Below the pieces are notes generated by a model that saw only the letters and a program-made list of their open reading frames with translations, had not been told where the DNA came from and ran no database searches. This document shows, one piece after another, positions 50,876 to 59,839 of a DNA stretch of 64,000 nucleotides. This stretch comes from Flagellimonas profundi (GTDB lineage Bacteria; Bacteroidota; Bacteroidia; Flavobacteriales; Flavobacteriaceae): NCBI RefSeq assembly GCF_017313275.1, contig NZ_JAFLNM010000002.1, positions 124,001 through 188,000 of the forward strand, in the 5' to 3' direction. Position 1 is the stretch's first letter. The number at the start of each line of letters is the position of its first letter. The position numbers and the translations under genes were made by a program.

Positions 50876-51874
50876 ATGTTTGAGAATATAGAATTTGCAA
50901 ATCCTGAATTTTTCTGGCTGCTCTTGTTGCTTCCATTGGCTTTGCTGTGGTATTTTTTCAAACGAAAAAATGAAATGGCTTCCCTGCGCATCTCGAGCAT
51001 CAAGGGATTTACCGTTAAAAGTTGGGCGTCAAAATTAAAACCTGTCCTATTCGGAATACGGTTATTGGCCTTGGCTGCGATCATTACTGCATTGGCCAGA
51101 CCCCAAACAGAAGACATTTCGACCAGGACCAAAACCACGAAGGGTATAGACATCGTAATGGCCATCGATGTATCATCCAGTATGTTGGCCCGTGACCTAA
51201 AACCAAATCGATTATCGGCCTTAAAAGAAGTGGCCGCTAACTTTATCGAAGAACGGCCTAACGACCGTATCGGTTTGGTAAGCTATGCAGCCGAAAGTTA
51301 TACCAAAACACCGATTACCAGTGACAAGGCCATTGTATTAAAGGCGTTGGAAGAAATCACCTATGGTGTATTGGAAGATGGTACGGCCATAGGAATGGGA
51401 CTGGCCACATCGGTAAACCGCTTAAAAGAAAGCAAAGCGGTAAGTAAAGTTATCATTCTTTTAACGGACGGTGTCAATAATTCTGGCTTTATTGAGCCTA
51501 GAACCGCTGCTGACTTAGCAGTGGAATTTGGAATAAAGACATACACTATTGGTCTGGGTACCAACGGAAATGCCCTGTCTCCCATCGGCTATCGTAGGGA
51601 CGGCTCCTATAGATACGGTATGCGACAAGTGGAGATTGATGAAGAATTGCTGGAAGAGATTGCGGAAGTAACAGGAGGAAAATACTTCCGTGCCACCAAC
51701 AACGAATCTTTGGAAGAGATTTATGACGAGATCAACAAGTTGGAAAAAACAGAAATAGAAGAATTCAAATATTACAAGTACGAGGAAAAATTCAGGCCGT
51801 TGATTTTCTTGGCAGGAATTTTATTGCTGTTGGAATGGGTATTGCGAAATTCCATCTTTAAAAGTTTTATTTAG
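50876..51874 (+). CDS. batA: BatA, VWA-domain membrane protein
   Basis: A 332-aa protein: N-terminal membrane segments (FFWLLLLLPLALLWYFF and a second near 60-80), a VWA domain with a full MIDAS (IVMAIDVSSSM, then TPIT and LLTDGVNN) and a C-terminal membrane helix (LIFLAGILLLLEW). Bat proteins were linked to aerotolerance in Bacteroides fragilis. The start follows the previous stop with no gap. BatB follows after 3 nt. Confidence 0.92.
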   Translation: MFENIEFANPEFFWLLLLLPLALLWYFFKRKNEMASLRISSIKGFTVKSWASKLKPVLFGIRLLALAAIITALARPQTEDISTRTKTTKGIDIVMAIDVSSSMLARDLKPNRLSALKEVAANFIEERPNDRIGLVSYAAESYTKTPITSDKAIVLKALEEITYGVLEDGTAIGMGLATSVNRLKESKAVSKVIILLTDGVNNSGFIEPRTAADLAVEFGIKTYTIGLGTNGNALSPIGYRRDGSYRYGMRQVEIDEELLEEIAEVTGGKYFRATNNESLEEIYDEINKLEKTEIEEFKYYKYEEKFRPLIFLAGILLLLEWVLRNSIFKSFI

Positions 51875-51877
51875 AAG

Positions 51878-52924
51878 ATGATTCAGTTTGACGAAAAATT
51901 ATATTTCTACCTCTTGGCCATAATTCCGATTATGGTCCTAGTGTTCTTTTTTCTTCAGATCTGGAAGAAAAAAGCACAAAAGCGTTTTGCCGATTCCAGT
52001 CTGTTAAAACGTTTGGCTCCCAATAGATCGAGCTTTAAATCCACGGTAAAATTGGTGTTTTTATTGGGAGGGCTTGCGTTTTTGGTGTTGGGATTGGTAA
52101 ATCCAAAAATCGGGACCAAGCTGGAAACCGTGAAACGCGAAGGTGTGGATATTGTATTTGCCATCGACGTTTCCAAGAGTATGCTGGCCGAGGATATAGC
52201 ACCCAATCGCCTGGAAAAATCAAAACGTATTGTTTCGGAAATCATAAACCAATTGGCCAGTGACCGAATCGGGATAATTGCCTACGCAGGTCAAGCATAT
52301 CCGCAATTGCCCATCACCACGGACTACGGTGCGGCAAAAATGTTCTTGCAGAGCATGAACACCGATATGCTCTCATCACAAGGAACCGCCATTAACGCAG
52401 CCATAGATCTGGCAAGCACCTATTATGATGATTCCCAGCAGACAAACAGGGTGCTTTTTATTGTTTCCGATGGAGAAGACCATTCCGAGAGCTCTACCGT
52501 CAACGCGGTTGAAAAAGCTACGCAAAACGGTATCCGTATTTACACTATAGGTGTCGGTAAGGCAAAAGGAGCGCCGATTCCCATCAAACGAAATGGAGTT
52601 GTGGAAAGCTTAAAAAAGGACAATCAAGGAGAAGTGGTCATTACCAAACTCAACGAAAACGTATTAACGGAGATTGCCGACAGGGGCAATGGTGAATATA
52701 TTGATGGTTCCAACACGGAAAATGCGGTGGAATACATCAAAGAGGAACTGAACCGAATGGACAAAACGGAATTTGAAGCCAAACAATTTGCCGAGTACAA
52801 GGACCAGTTTCAATGGTTCCTCGCCGCTGGCTTTTTATTTTTATTTTTGGACATCTTCGTTTTGGATAGAAAAACACAATGGTTGAAAAAGCTGAATCTT
52901 TTTAATGAGCACGATGATGAATAA
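51878..52924 (+). CDS. batB: BatB, VWA-domain membrane protein
   Basis: A 348-aa paralogue of BatA: two N-terminal membrane segments (LYFYLLAIIPIMVLVFFFLQ; LVFLLGGLAFLVLGL), a VWA domain with MIDAS (IVFAIDVSKSMLAED, then LPITTDYG and IVSDGEDHSE) and a C-terminal helix (FLAAGFLFLFLDIFVLD). Partner of BatA in the envelope complex. The batC start lies inside its 3' end. Confidence 0.92.
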   Translation: MIQFDEKLYFYLLAIIPIMVLVFFFLQIWKKKAQKRFADSSLLKRLAPNRSSFKSTVKLVFLLGGLAFLVLGLVNPKIGTKLETVKREGVDIVFAIDVSKSMLAEDIAPNRLEKSKRIVSEIINQLASDRIGIIAYAGQAYPQLPITTDYGAAKMFLQSMNTDMLSSQGTAINAAIDLASTYYDDSQQTNRVLFIVSDGEDHSESSTVNAVEKATQNGIRIYTIGVGKAKGAPIPIKRNGVVESLKKDNQGEVVITKLNENVLTEIADRGNGEYIDGSNTENAVEYIKEELNRMDKTEFEAKQFAEYKDQFQWFLAAGFLFLFLDIFVLDRKTQWLKKLNLFNEHDDE

Positions 52925-53810
52925 GATAAAGTTGATGTTTGGACTATTGCTATGTTTTGGCGCAGTCCAAGCGCAGGATGACATTACCGAAAAGGCGATC
53001 CAAGAAGCGGAGAAAGCCTTACAAGCCTCAACGGACCTAACGTATGAGGCCAATGAGCAACTGACCTCCAACGATTTTATTACGGCAGAGGCGGATTATA
53101 GAAAAGCCATATCCAAAAGCAATAAAAATGCAGTTGCAAGATTTAATCTAGGCAACGCCTATTACAACAGGGAAAGTTTCGGCGAAGCTTTTGGTAGATA
53201 TAAAGAAGCGGGCGATACCGCAGAAGACAAGGGAGAAAAACACAAAGCCTTTCATAATATGGGCAATGTGTTCATGAAAAACAAAGAGTACAAAAAAGCT
53301 GTGGAAGCATACAAACAAGCGTTGCGCAGCAATCCCAACGACGACGAGACACGTTACAATCTTGCCTTGGCCAAAAAAATGCTCGAAAAACAACAGGACG
53401 AGCAAAAGAACGACCAAAACAAAGACAACGAAGACAAAAAGGACCAAGAAAACGAGGACAAGGATAAAAACCAAGATCAGAACAACGAGGGCGGGGACAA
53501 CGAAAAGAAAGACGAAGGAGAACAAAAAGAGGACGAAAATAAAGATAAGGGTGACCAGGGCGATAATGGTGAGGACAAGCCAGAGGAAAACCAAAAAGGA
53601 GATGGCGACAAGAAGAAAGAGCAGGAAAAAAAGCCCAATGAAGGTGACCAACCTGAAGATAAAAAACAGCAACCCAGACCCAACCAACTTTCCGAACAGC
53701 AGATTCAGAATTTGCTAGAGGCCATGCAGAACGAGGAGAAAAAAGTGCAAGAAAAAATGGAGGCCCGCAAAGTTCGCGGCAAGAAAGTTAAAAACGAGAA
53801 GGACTGGTAA
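52914..53810 (+). CDS. batC: BatC, TPR protein with long charged tail
   Basis: About 298 aa. The signal peptide (MMNKIKLMFGLLLCFGAVQAQ) may start at ATG 52905, 52914 or 52917. All are in frame, and 52914 is chosen as the middle of a tandem ATG. TPR repeats occupy residues ~45-155 (ARFNLGNAYYNRESFGEAF; AFHNMGNVFMKNKEYKKAV). An extreme low-complexity tail of Glu, Asp, Lys, Gln, Asn (about 160-255) precedes a helical end. The tail creates long spurious ORFs in other frames. Overlaps batB and batD. Confidence 0.9.
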   Translation: MMNKIKLMFGLLLCFGAVQAQDDITEKAIQEAEKALQASTDLTYEANEQLTSNDFITAEADYRKAISKSNKNAVARFNLGNAYYNRESFGEAFGRYKEAGDTAEDKGEKHKAFHNMGNVFMKNKEYKKAVEAYKQALRSNPNDDETRYNLALAKKMLEKQQDEQKNDQNKDNEDKKDQENEDKDKNQDQNNEGGDNEKKDEGEQKEDENKDKGDQGDNGEDKPEENQKGDGDKKKEQEKKPNEGDQPEDKKQQPRPNQLSEQQIQNLLEAMQNEEKKVQEKMEARKVRGKKVKNEKDW

Positions 53811-55594
53811 TGAAACTGTTGAAAGGCAACATATTGCTTTTTTTGGGAATGTTCCTTCTATCGGGACTGTATTCCCATGCCCAAGACGAAACCGAAGGGG
53901 TCGAGTTTGTAATGAACCTGAGCAAAGAGGAGTTGGGAATCAACGAACGTCTTCGGGTAGATTTTACCATGAACAAGGATGGTGACAATTTTAAACCCCC
54001 ACAATTTGAAGGGTTCAATGTAGTGATGGGGCCATCACAATCCATTAGTTCATCTTGGGTAAACGGCAAACGCAGTTTTTCCAAAACCTATTCTTACGTT
54101 TTAAAGCCAACCGCAAGAGGAAGTTTCACCATTAATCAAGCTACCATCGAAATTGATGGACAGACCTACAAGACTACACCTCAAAAAGTAGAAGTCACTG
54201 CTGCAGTTGACAAACCCAATGCACAGAAAACAGTAGATGATGTAGCAGATGAAAGCCTTCATTTGGTAGCAGAGGTTTCCAAAGGAAGTCCGTACCTCAA
54301 TGAAGCTGTAACGGTTATTTATAAACTTTACGTTAGTCCAAACATAAGTGTGACGAATTACCGTCCGTTGGACAATCCTACCTACAATAATTTTTGGAGC
54401 CAGGATATTCCAGTGACAAAACATACGGCACAAAACGGTACATTCGAAGGAAAACCCTACCGCTATGTAGTTTTGAAACGGGTAGTACTCTATCCCCAAA
54501 AACCTGGTCAGTTGGACATTGAGCCACTTTCCTTGGAAATATTTGTGGATGTTCCCACCAATCGTCGGGACTTTTTCGGTGGTCGAATTTATACCCAGAC
54601 CAGTAAAACCGTTTCCGCAGGCAAAAGGACCATCAATGTAAAACCATTACCCGAAGCAGGAAAACCTGCGAATTTTAGCGGCGCCGTGGGGGATTTTGAT
54701 TTTGCCGTGACCACAAGTAAGACTCAGTTGAATGCTTCTGAATCGCTTCAGGCCAAAGTGGAGGTTTCGGGTAAGGGAAATTTAAAGCTGTTCCAGCTTC
54801 CAGAACCAGAGCTGCCCAGTTCTTTGGAGGTATATGATCCAGAATATGAGGAAGACATTAATACCTATAGCTCGGGCATGCAAGGAAAAGTGGCCAACAA
54901 TTATACGATAGTACCCTCCTTTAGAGGAAAGTATCCAATTCCGAGCATCTCCTTTAGCTATTTCAACCCTAGTACCGGCAGTTATGAGACCATCAACTCC
55001 GAAGAAATCAATATCGAGGTGATCGAAGGGCCTTTGAGCACTGCTGCCAATTCAGCTCCTTCTGCAAACAAACAGACCGTAGTGCCGACCGGGGAACAAT
55101 TCCTTTTCATCAATATAAACCCAAACTTGAGCCCTATAAAGGTAGAACGTTTCTTTGGTTCAAGACTGTTTTTCATTCTGTTGTTCGCTCCACTATTATT
55201 GATTCCAATAGCCATTTTCACCTTCAAGAAAAGAGAGGCAATTGCAAGTGACGTGGTCGGCAACAAAATTAAAAAAGCGAACAAACTGGCCAGAAAGTAT
55301 CTGTCCACCGCCAAAAAAGAATTGGGCAATAAAGAAGCATTTTATGTTGCCTTGGAAAAAGGATTGCACAACTATCTGAAGGCAAAATTGCACATAGAAA
55401 CCGCAGAGTTTAGCAAGGATAAAATTACCAGCATCCTATCCGAAAAGAATGTTGAAAAAGGGGATGTCGAAGGTTTTATCGGACTTTTGACAAGTTGTGA
55501 AATGGCCCGTTATAGCCCATTCTCCAATGTGCAGATGCAACAGGATTATGAAAAGGCCAGTGAAGTAATTTCTAATTTGGACAAACAGTTATGA
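53810..55594 (+). CDS. batD: BatD, oxygen-tolerance envelope protein
   Basis: A 594-aa protein with a signal peptide (MFLLSGLYSHAQ), several Ig-like/beta domains in the periplasm (about 25-440: EFVMNLSKEELGINERLRVD; SFTINQATIEIDGQTYKT), a membrane helix near 450 (LFFILLFAPLLLIPIAIFTF) and a cytoplasmic helical tail. Length and layout match BatD. Start overlaps the batC stop (TAATG); batE overlaps the end by 4 nt. Confidence 0.9.
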   Translation: MKLLKGNILLFLGMFLLSGLYSHAQDETEGVEFVMNLSKEELGINERLRVDFTMNKDGDNFKPPQFEGFNVVMGPSQSISSSWVNGKRSFSKTYSYVLKPTARGSFTINQATIEIDGQTYKTTPQKVEVTAAVDKPNAQKTVDDVADESLHLVAEVSKGSPYLNEAVTVIYKLYVSPNISVTNYRPLDNPTYNNFWSQDIPVTKHTAQNGTFEGKPYRYVVLKRVVLYPQKPGQLDIEPLSLEIFVDVPTNRRDFFGGRIYTQTSKTVSAGKRTINVKPLPEAGKPANFSGAVGDFDFAVTTSKTQLNASESLQAKVEVSGKGNLKLFQLPEPELPSSLEVYDPEYEEDINTYSSGMQGKVANNYTIVPSFRGKYPIPSISFSYFNPSTGSYETINSEEINIEVIEGPLSTAANSAPSANKQTVVPTGEQFLFININPNLSPIKVERFFGSRLFFILLFAPLLLIPIAIFTFKKREAIASDVVGNKIKKANKLARKYLSTAKKELGNKEAFYVALEKGLHNYLKAKLHIETAEFSKDKITSILSEKNVEKGDVEGFIGLLTSCEMARYSPFSNVQMQQDYEKASEVISNLDKQL

Positions 55595-56355
55595 GCATAA
55601 AAAAGATAACCTTTTTGGTATGTTTTCTTGGCCTTACTTTTGGGTTTGCCCAAAACGAAACGCTGTTCAATGAGGCTACGGAGCTTTATAACAAAGGTGA
55701 ATACTCCGCTGCGATTGAAAATTATAAGGAAATCCTTGAAAACGGGGAACATTCGGCCTCACTATACTTTAACTTGGGCAATTGCTACTACAAGCTCAAT
55801 GCTATCGGACCCAGTATCTATTATTACGAAAAAGCTTTGCTTTTAAGTCCGAACAACGAGGAAATCAAAAACAATCTAAGGTTTGCCCAGAACATGAGGT
55901 TGGACGCCATTGAGGAAATGCCCAAAACTGAATTGTCCCGAATTTATAGTTCGATTGTTGGTATGTTCGGTTATAATCAATGGGCTTACTTCGCCGTAGT
56001 TTTTGTCTTTTTGTTTGTGCTGGCGTATATGGCCTATTACTTTCTCAGACCTGCCAACCAAAAAAGGGCTGCATTTATTTCCAGTATGTTTTTGCTTGCC
56101 CTGTGCGTGGCTTGCGTTTTGTTGGCCTATCTCAATCACCAACAGAATAAGAACAATGACCCCGCTATCGTATTTTCCAAAGAAGTGAATGTTAACTCCG
56201 AGCCGAACAGCAACAGTAATGCCGTATTTACCATTCATGAAGGCACCAAAGTGAACATTTTGGACGAGCTCGATGACTGGAAGAGAATTCGTATTGCTGA
56301 TGGTCAAACAGGATGGCTACAGGCGGAAAATGTCAAGAAAATCAAGGACTTTTAG
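55591..56355 (+). CDS. batE: BatE, TPR and SH3-domain protein
   Basis: A 254-aa protein with a signal peptide (FLGLTFGFAQ), TPR repeats (about 22-105: LFNEATELYNKGEYSAAIE; SLYFNLGNCYYKLNAIGPS), two membrane helices (about 125-150 and 160-180) and a C-terminal bacterial SH3 domain (EVNVNSEPNSNSNAVFTIHEG; GQTGWLQAENVKKI). It closes the Bat operon and matches BatE. SH3 may bind peptidoglycan or partners. Confidence 0.9.
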   Translation: MSIKKITFLVCFLGLTFGFAQNETLFNEATELYNKGEYSAAIENYKEILENGEHSASLYFNLGNCYYKLNAIGPSIYYYEKALLLSPNNEEIKNNLRFAQNMRLDAIEEMPKTELSRIYSSIVGMFGYNQWAYFAVVFVFLFVLAYMAYYFLRPANQKRAAFISSMFLLALCVACVLLAYLNHQQNKNNDPAIVFSKEVNVNSEPNSNSNAVFTIHEGTKVNILDELDDWKRIRIADGQTGWLQAENVKKIKDF

Positions 56356-56404
56356 GCAAAAAACCGCTCTCCTTACCCAGAATTCATTACTTTAGTTCAA
56401 ATTG

Positions 56405-56722
56405 ATGCTGTTTGTGAAGATATTCCTATTTCCTTTTATGTCGTTGTTGCTGATACTTGCCATATCGGCCGCTCCCATTATTCCACTACTGGATAAGGAG
56501 TTGGGCGAAACCATGCTAGTTGGTGCAGCGGAAGAGGAAAAAAGCAGCAAGGTCTTTACCATCAAAAAGTTTGATGAGTCCGATATCTACAACAAATATC
56601 TTTTGGAATGGGGCATTCATCCATTTCTACAAGAACATTCGTTGGGTTTTCTTAGGTACATTTTCCCAATCTCGGATTATACCGTCGAAATCTTGGACCC
56701 TCCCCCCAGAAAATTGGTTTAA
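56405..56722 (+). CDS. small membrane-associated hypothetical protein
   Basis: A 105-aa protein. ATG at 56405 is chosen over an adjacent TTG. The first 25 residues (FVKIFLFPFMSLLLILAISA) form a signal or membrane helix. The rest is mixed, with WGIHPFLQEHSLGFLRYIFP and a proline-rich end. No family was recognised. It lies 49 bp after batE and may be part of that transcript. Confidence 0.55.
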   Translation: MLFVKIFLFPFMSLLLILAISAAPIIPLLDKELGETMLVGAAEEEKSSKVFTIKKFDESDIYNKYLLEWGIHPFLQEHSLGFLRYIFPISDYTVEILDPPPRKLV

Positions 56723-56754
56723 TACTTAAATTTTATTCAAATCAATTTTTAACC

Positions 56755-56787
56755 TTCTTCTATGAATTACCTAACCAAATAGAAGAA
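56755..56787. repeat. inverted repeat upstream of the SulP gene
   Basis: TTCTTCTAT (56755-56763) and ATAGAAGAA (56779-56787) are perfect complements with a 15-nt spacer, 18 bp before the SulP ATG. It may be an operator or a leader hairpin. Confidence 0.4.
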
Positions 56788-56804
56788 CAAACTTACATAT
56801 CATT

Positions 56805-58388
56805 ATGTTCAAGCATATCAAAAAAGATTTACCTGCCAGTATTGTGGTCTTTTTCGTGGCTCTCCCCCTATGTTTGGGAATTGCACTGGCAAGCGGCGCA
56901 CCTTTATTCTCAGGACTTATAGCAGGTATCATAGGCGGTATTGTTGTTGGAGCGCTAAGTGGCTCCCAAATTGGTGTTAGCGGACCGGCCGCTGGACTTG
57001 CCGCCATAGTTCTCACTGCCATCGGTACATTGGGCGGCTATCAAAACTTTCTGGTGGCCGTAGTACTGGGAGGAATCATACAGCTCGTTTTCGGATTTCT
57101 TAAAGCCGGTATCATAGCTTATTATTTTCCTTCCTCCGTAATCAAGGGAATGCTTACGGGTATTGGTATCATTATCATTTTAAAACAAATTCCCCACTTT
57201 TTTGGGTACGATGCCGATCCCGAAGGAGACTGGGCATTCTTTCAAGTGGATGGAGAAAACACCTTTAGTGAGATCATCAACTCTATTAATTATATCAGTC
57301 CAGGAGCAACCTTAATCGCGGTAATCGGATTGGCCATCCTTATTTTATGGAGCACGGTATTGACCAAAAAATCAAAAATATTCGAACTTGTTCAAGGACC
57401 TCTGGTGGCCGTGGTCATTGGCATAGTCTACTACTCCATTACACAAGGGGATCAAACCTGGGGTATTTCGGCCGAGCATTTGGTCAAGGTACCTGTACCG
57501 GATAGTCTTGAGTCCTTCCTAGGCTTTTTTAGTTTTCCAAACTTCGGCGCCATAACCAATACCGAAGTATGGATCACTGGTTTTACTATAGCATTGGTTG
57601 CCAGTTTGGAAACTTTGCTCTGTGTAGAGGCCACGGATAAATTAGACCCTGAAAAGCGAACCACGCCCACAAATCGAGAGCTTATCGCGCAAGGTATCGG
57701 AAACACCATGTCCGGTCTTATCGGAGGACTTCCGGTTACACAGGTAATTGTCCGTAGTTCCGCCAACATACAATCTGGAGGTAAGACCAAAGCTTCGGCG
57801 ATCATTCACGGCTTCTTCCTTTTGGGATCGGTAATTTTAATACCTACCCTACTTAATATGATCCCGTTGTCCGTTTTGGCCGCTATCCTATTTATTGTAG
57901 GCTATAAACTTGCCAAACCAAGTTTGTTCAAAAGCATGTACCACGCAGGTTGGAAACAATTTGTCCCTTTTGTGGTAACAGTTGTTGGAATTGTGTTCAC
58001 TGACCTTTTGGTTGGAATCAGTTTAGGTCTTTTGGTAGGAATTGTGGTAGTATTGATCAAAAGCTATCAAAACTCCCACTTTCTTCACATTGAAGAAAAG
58101 GATGGAGAATTACATAAGATAAAAATGACCTTGGCCGAAGAGGTAACATTCTTTAACAAAGGAGCCATATTAAAGGAATTGGACAATATTCCAGAAAATT
58201 CATACCTCACATTGGATGTGAGAAAAACTCGCTATCTTGACAATGACATCGTTGAAATTCTCGACGATTTTAGAAGTAAGGCGAAAAACAGGAACATCGA
58301 CATTAAAATTATTTCGGAAAGAGGAGAAGTCGAGAACCCTGAAAGTTATATCGAATTTTTTAATCTAAGACCCAAAAAAACAGCATAA
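56805..58388 (+). CDS. SulP-family transporter with STAS domain, likely bicarbonate
   Basis: A 527-aa SLC26/SulP protein. The membrane part (residues ~10-410) opens with SIVVFFVALPLCLGIALASG and contains IGGLPVTQVIVRSSANIQSGG. A short STAS-like domain ends it (about 440-520). The following beta-carbonic anhydrase gene starts 9 nt after the stop. SulP-carbonic anhydrase pairs are known for bicarbonate or CO2 supply, so this is the likely role. It is clearly different from the other SulP at 19372. Confidence 0.92.
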   Translation: MFKHIKKDLPASIVVFFVALPLCLGIALASGAPLFSGLIAGIIGGIVVGALSGSQIGVSGPAAGLAAIVLTAIGTLGGYQNFLVAVVLGGIIQLVFGFLKAGIIAYYFPSSVIKGMLTGIGIIIILKQIPHFFGYDADPEGDWAFFQVDGENTFSEIINSINYISPGATLIAVIGLAILILWSTVLTKKSKIFELVQGPLVAVVIGIVYYSITQGDQTWGISAEHLVKVPVPDSLESFLGFFSFPNFGAITNTEVWITGFTIALVASLETLLCVEATDKLDPEKRTTPTNRELIAQGIGNTMSGLIGGLPVTQVIVRSSANIQSGGKTKASAIIHGFFLLGSVILIPTLLNMIPLSVLAAILFIVGYKLAKPSLFKSMYHAGWKQFVPFVVTVVGIVFTDLLVGISLGLLVGIVVVLIKSYQNSHFLHIEEKDGELHKIKMTLAEEVTFFNKGAILKELDNIPENSYLTLDVRKTRYLDNDIVEILDDFRSKAKNRNIDIKIISERGEVENPESYIEFFNLRPKKTA

Positions 58389-58397
58389 CCGATAAAT

Positions 58398-59024
58398 ATG
58401 AAGGCACATACGAAAGAAACACAATCAACTATGACTCCTGCAAAAGCTATTCAGTTTTTAAAGGAGGGCAATGAGCGTTTCCAACAAAATTTAAAAGCAC
58501 ACCGAAACCTATTGGAACAGGTCAACGATACCAAAGATGGCCAATTCCCATTTGCGACCATTTTAAGTTGTATCGATTCCAGAGTGTCCGCAGAGTTGGT
58601 TTTTGATCAAGGTCTAGGAGATATTTTCAGCATAAGGATTGCAGGCAATTTTATCAATCAGGATATTCTGGGGAGTATGGAATTTGCATGCAAACTTGCT
58701 GGCACAAAGGCCATTGTGGTTCTCGGCCATACCAGTTGTGGTGCCGTAAAAGGAGCCTGCGACCATGCACGCCTAGGAAATTTGACCAGTTTGATAAATA
58801 AGATTGAACCTGCAGTATACGCAGTAAAGGAGCCAAAAGACGAGTCCGAAAGAAATTCACAGAACTTGGATTTTGTGGACGCCGTTGCCGTTAAAAATGT
58901 TGAAATGGCCCTTGAAAACATTAGAAGTCAAAGTGTAATCCTGAAAGAAATGGAAGAACATGGTGAAATTGCAATTGTAGGAGCCATGTACGATATTTCA
59001 GATGGCCATGTTACTTTTTTGTAA
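58398..59024 (+). CDS. beta-class carbonic anhydrase
   Basis: A 208-aa cytoplasmic zinc enzyme converting CO2 and bicarbonate. Zinc ligands are C58, H111 and C114, with the Asp60-Arg62 dyad in LSCIDSRVS and HTSCGAVKGA. Length and motifs are typical. It is coupled to the SulP transporter gene upstream (9-nt gap) and closed by a strong palindromic terminator. Confidence 0.94.
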   Translation: MKAHTKETQSTMTPAKAIQFLKEGNERFQQNLKAHRNLLEQVNDTKDGQFPFATILSCIDSRVSAELVFDQGLGDIFSIRIAGNFINQDILGSMEFACKLAGTKAIVVLGHTSCGAVKGACDHARLGNLTSLINKIEPAVYAVKEPKDESERNSQNLDFVDAVAVKNVEMALENIRSQSVILKEMEEHGEIAIVGAMYDISDGHVTFL

Positions 59025-59044
59025 TTTTTTTAATGAACAAACAT

Positions 59045-59084
59045 AATCAAAAGGGGGCGATCTTAAGATCGCCCCCTTTTGATT
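59045..59084 (+). terminator. perfect 40-bp palindromic terminator
   Basis: AATCAAAAGGGGGCGATCTT (59045-59064) is followed at once by its exact complement (59065-59084). The stem is GC-rich in the middle with A/T at the base, typical of a terminator active on both strands. It lies 21 bp after the carbonic anhydrase stop. Confidence 0.85.
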
Positions 59085-59146
59085 TATAAATTTATACTCA
59101 AGATGTTGCCAACAACACCTATCTTGTTATTGATATTTTAATACCC

Positions 59147-59839
59147 ATGTTAGTCACAAAATTCCCTAATGATTCGGGACCCATTTATTTGGAAACCATG
59201 GAGGGAAGGTTTCCCGCAGAGCCCTTCAACACATTCAGCAACCTTATATTTCTGGCATTGATCATTTACTGGGGCATCAAGGTCTATCGAAATCCAGGAC
59301 AACAACGTTTTTTAGCTTGGGTTCTTCCCATTATTGGGATCAGCTATGTAGGGGGTACTGTTTTCCATGCCACGCGCAGCCATGAGTTTTGGCTTCGTTT
59401 GGATTGGATGCCCATAATGTTGCTGTGTGCAGCATTGGTCATCTATTTTATTTTTAAACTCGTCAGCATTTGGTGGCAACGAATCATCTGGGTCATAGTC
59501 CTGCTCGGAACTTCCTTATTACTACGTATACTTCCTATTCCTGCTGGATTGAGAATCTCTCTCGGCTATGTGATTACCGCGGCAACCATACTTATTCCTA
59601 TTACGTGGTACTTAATAAAGACCAAGGGCAAGAATATAGGCTTTGTCATTACGGCCTTCTTCATTTTTGCAATCGCTGTTTTCTTTAGGAGCATCGATCA
59701 ACATCAAAATTTCTTCCCAATGGGTACCCATTGGTTATGGCATTTATTGGGCGGAATCGCAGTACATTTTTTAATTGCCTATATATTCAAGGACAATTTG
59801 CTAAATTTGTCCGCCAATAGCGTAAGCAGTCATGATTGA
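59147..59839 (+). CDS. CREST-superfamily membrane hydrolase (ceramidase/PAQR-like)
   Basis: A 230-aa protein with seven predicted membrane helices. Metal-site residues typical of CREST proteins are present: S31 in EPFNTFSN, H74 in GGTVFHATRSHEFW, D86 in RLDWMPI, and H195/H199 in GTHWLWHLLGG. CREST includes alkaline ceramidases and PAQR receptors. A lipid amidase role is plausible but not proven. Its end overlaps the pheS start by 8 nt. Confidence 0.75.
   Translation: MLVTKFPNDSGPIYLETMEGRFPAEPFNTFSNLIFLALIIYWGIKVYRNPGQQRFLAWVLPIIGISYVGGTVFHATRSHEFWLRLDWMPIMLLCAALVIYFIFKLVSIWWQRIIWVIVLLGTSLLLRILPIPAGLRISLGYVITAATILIPITWYLIKTKGKNIGFVITAFFIFAIAVFFRSIDQHQNFFPMGTHWLWHLLGGIAVHFLIAYIFKDNLLNLSANSVSSHD

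Noticed and set aside
53148..53687. A 179-codon minus-strand ORF opposite batC, rich in Val, Leu and Phe.
   Set aside because: It mirrors the low-complexity Glu/Lys/Asp/Gln tail of BatC. No start context or recognisable protein.
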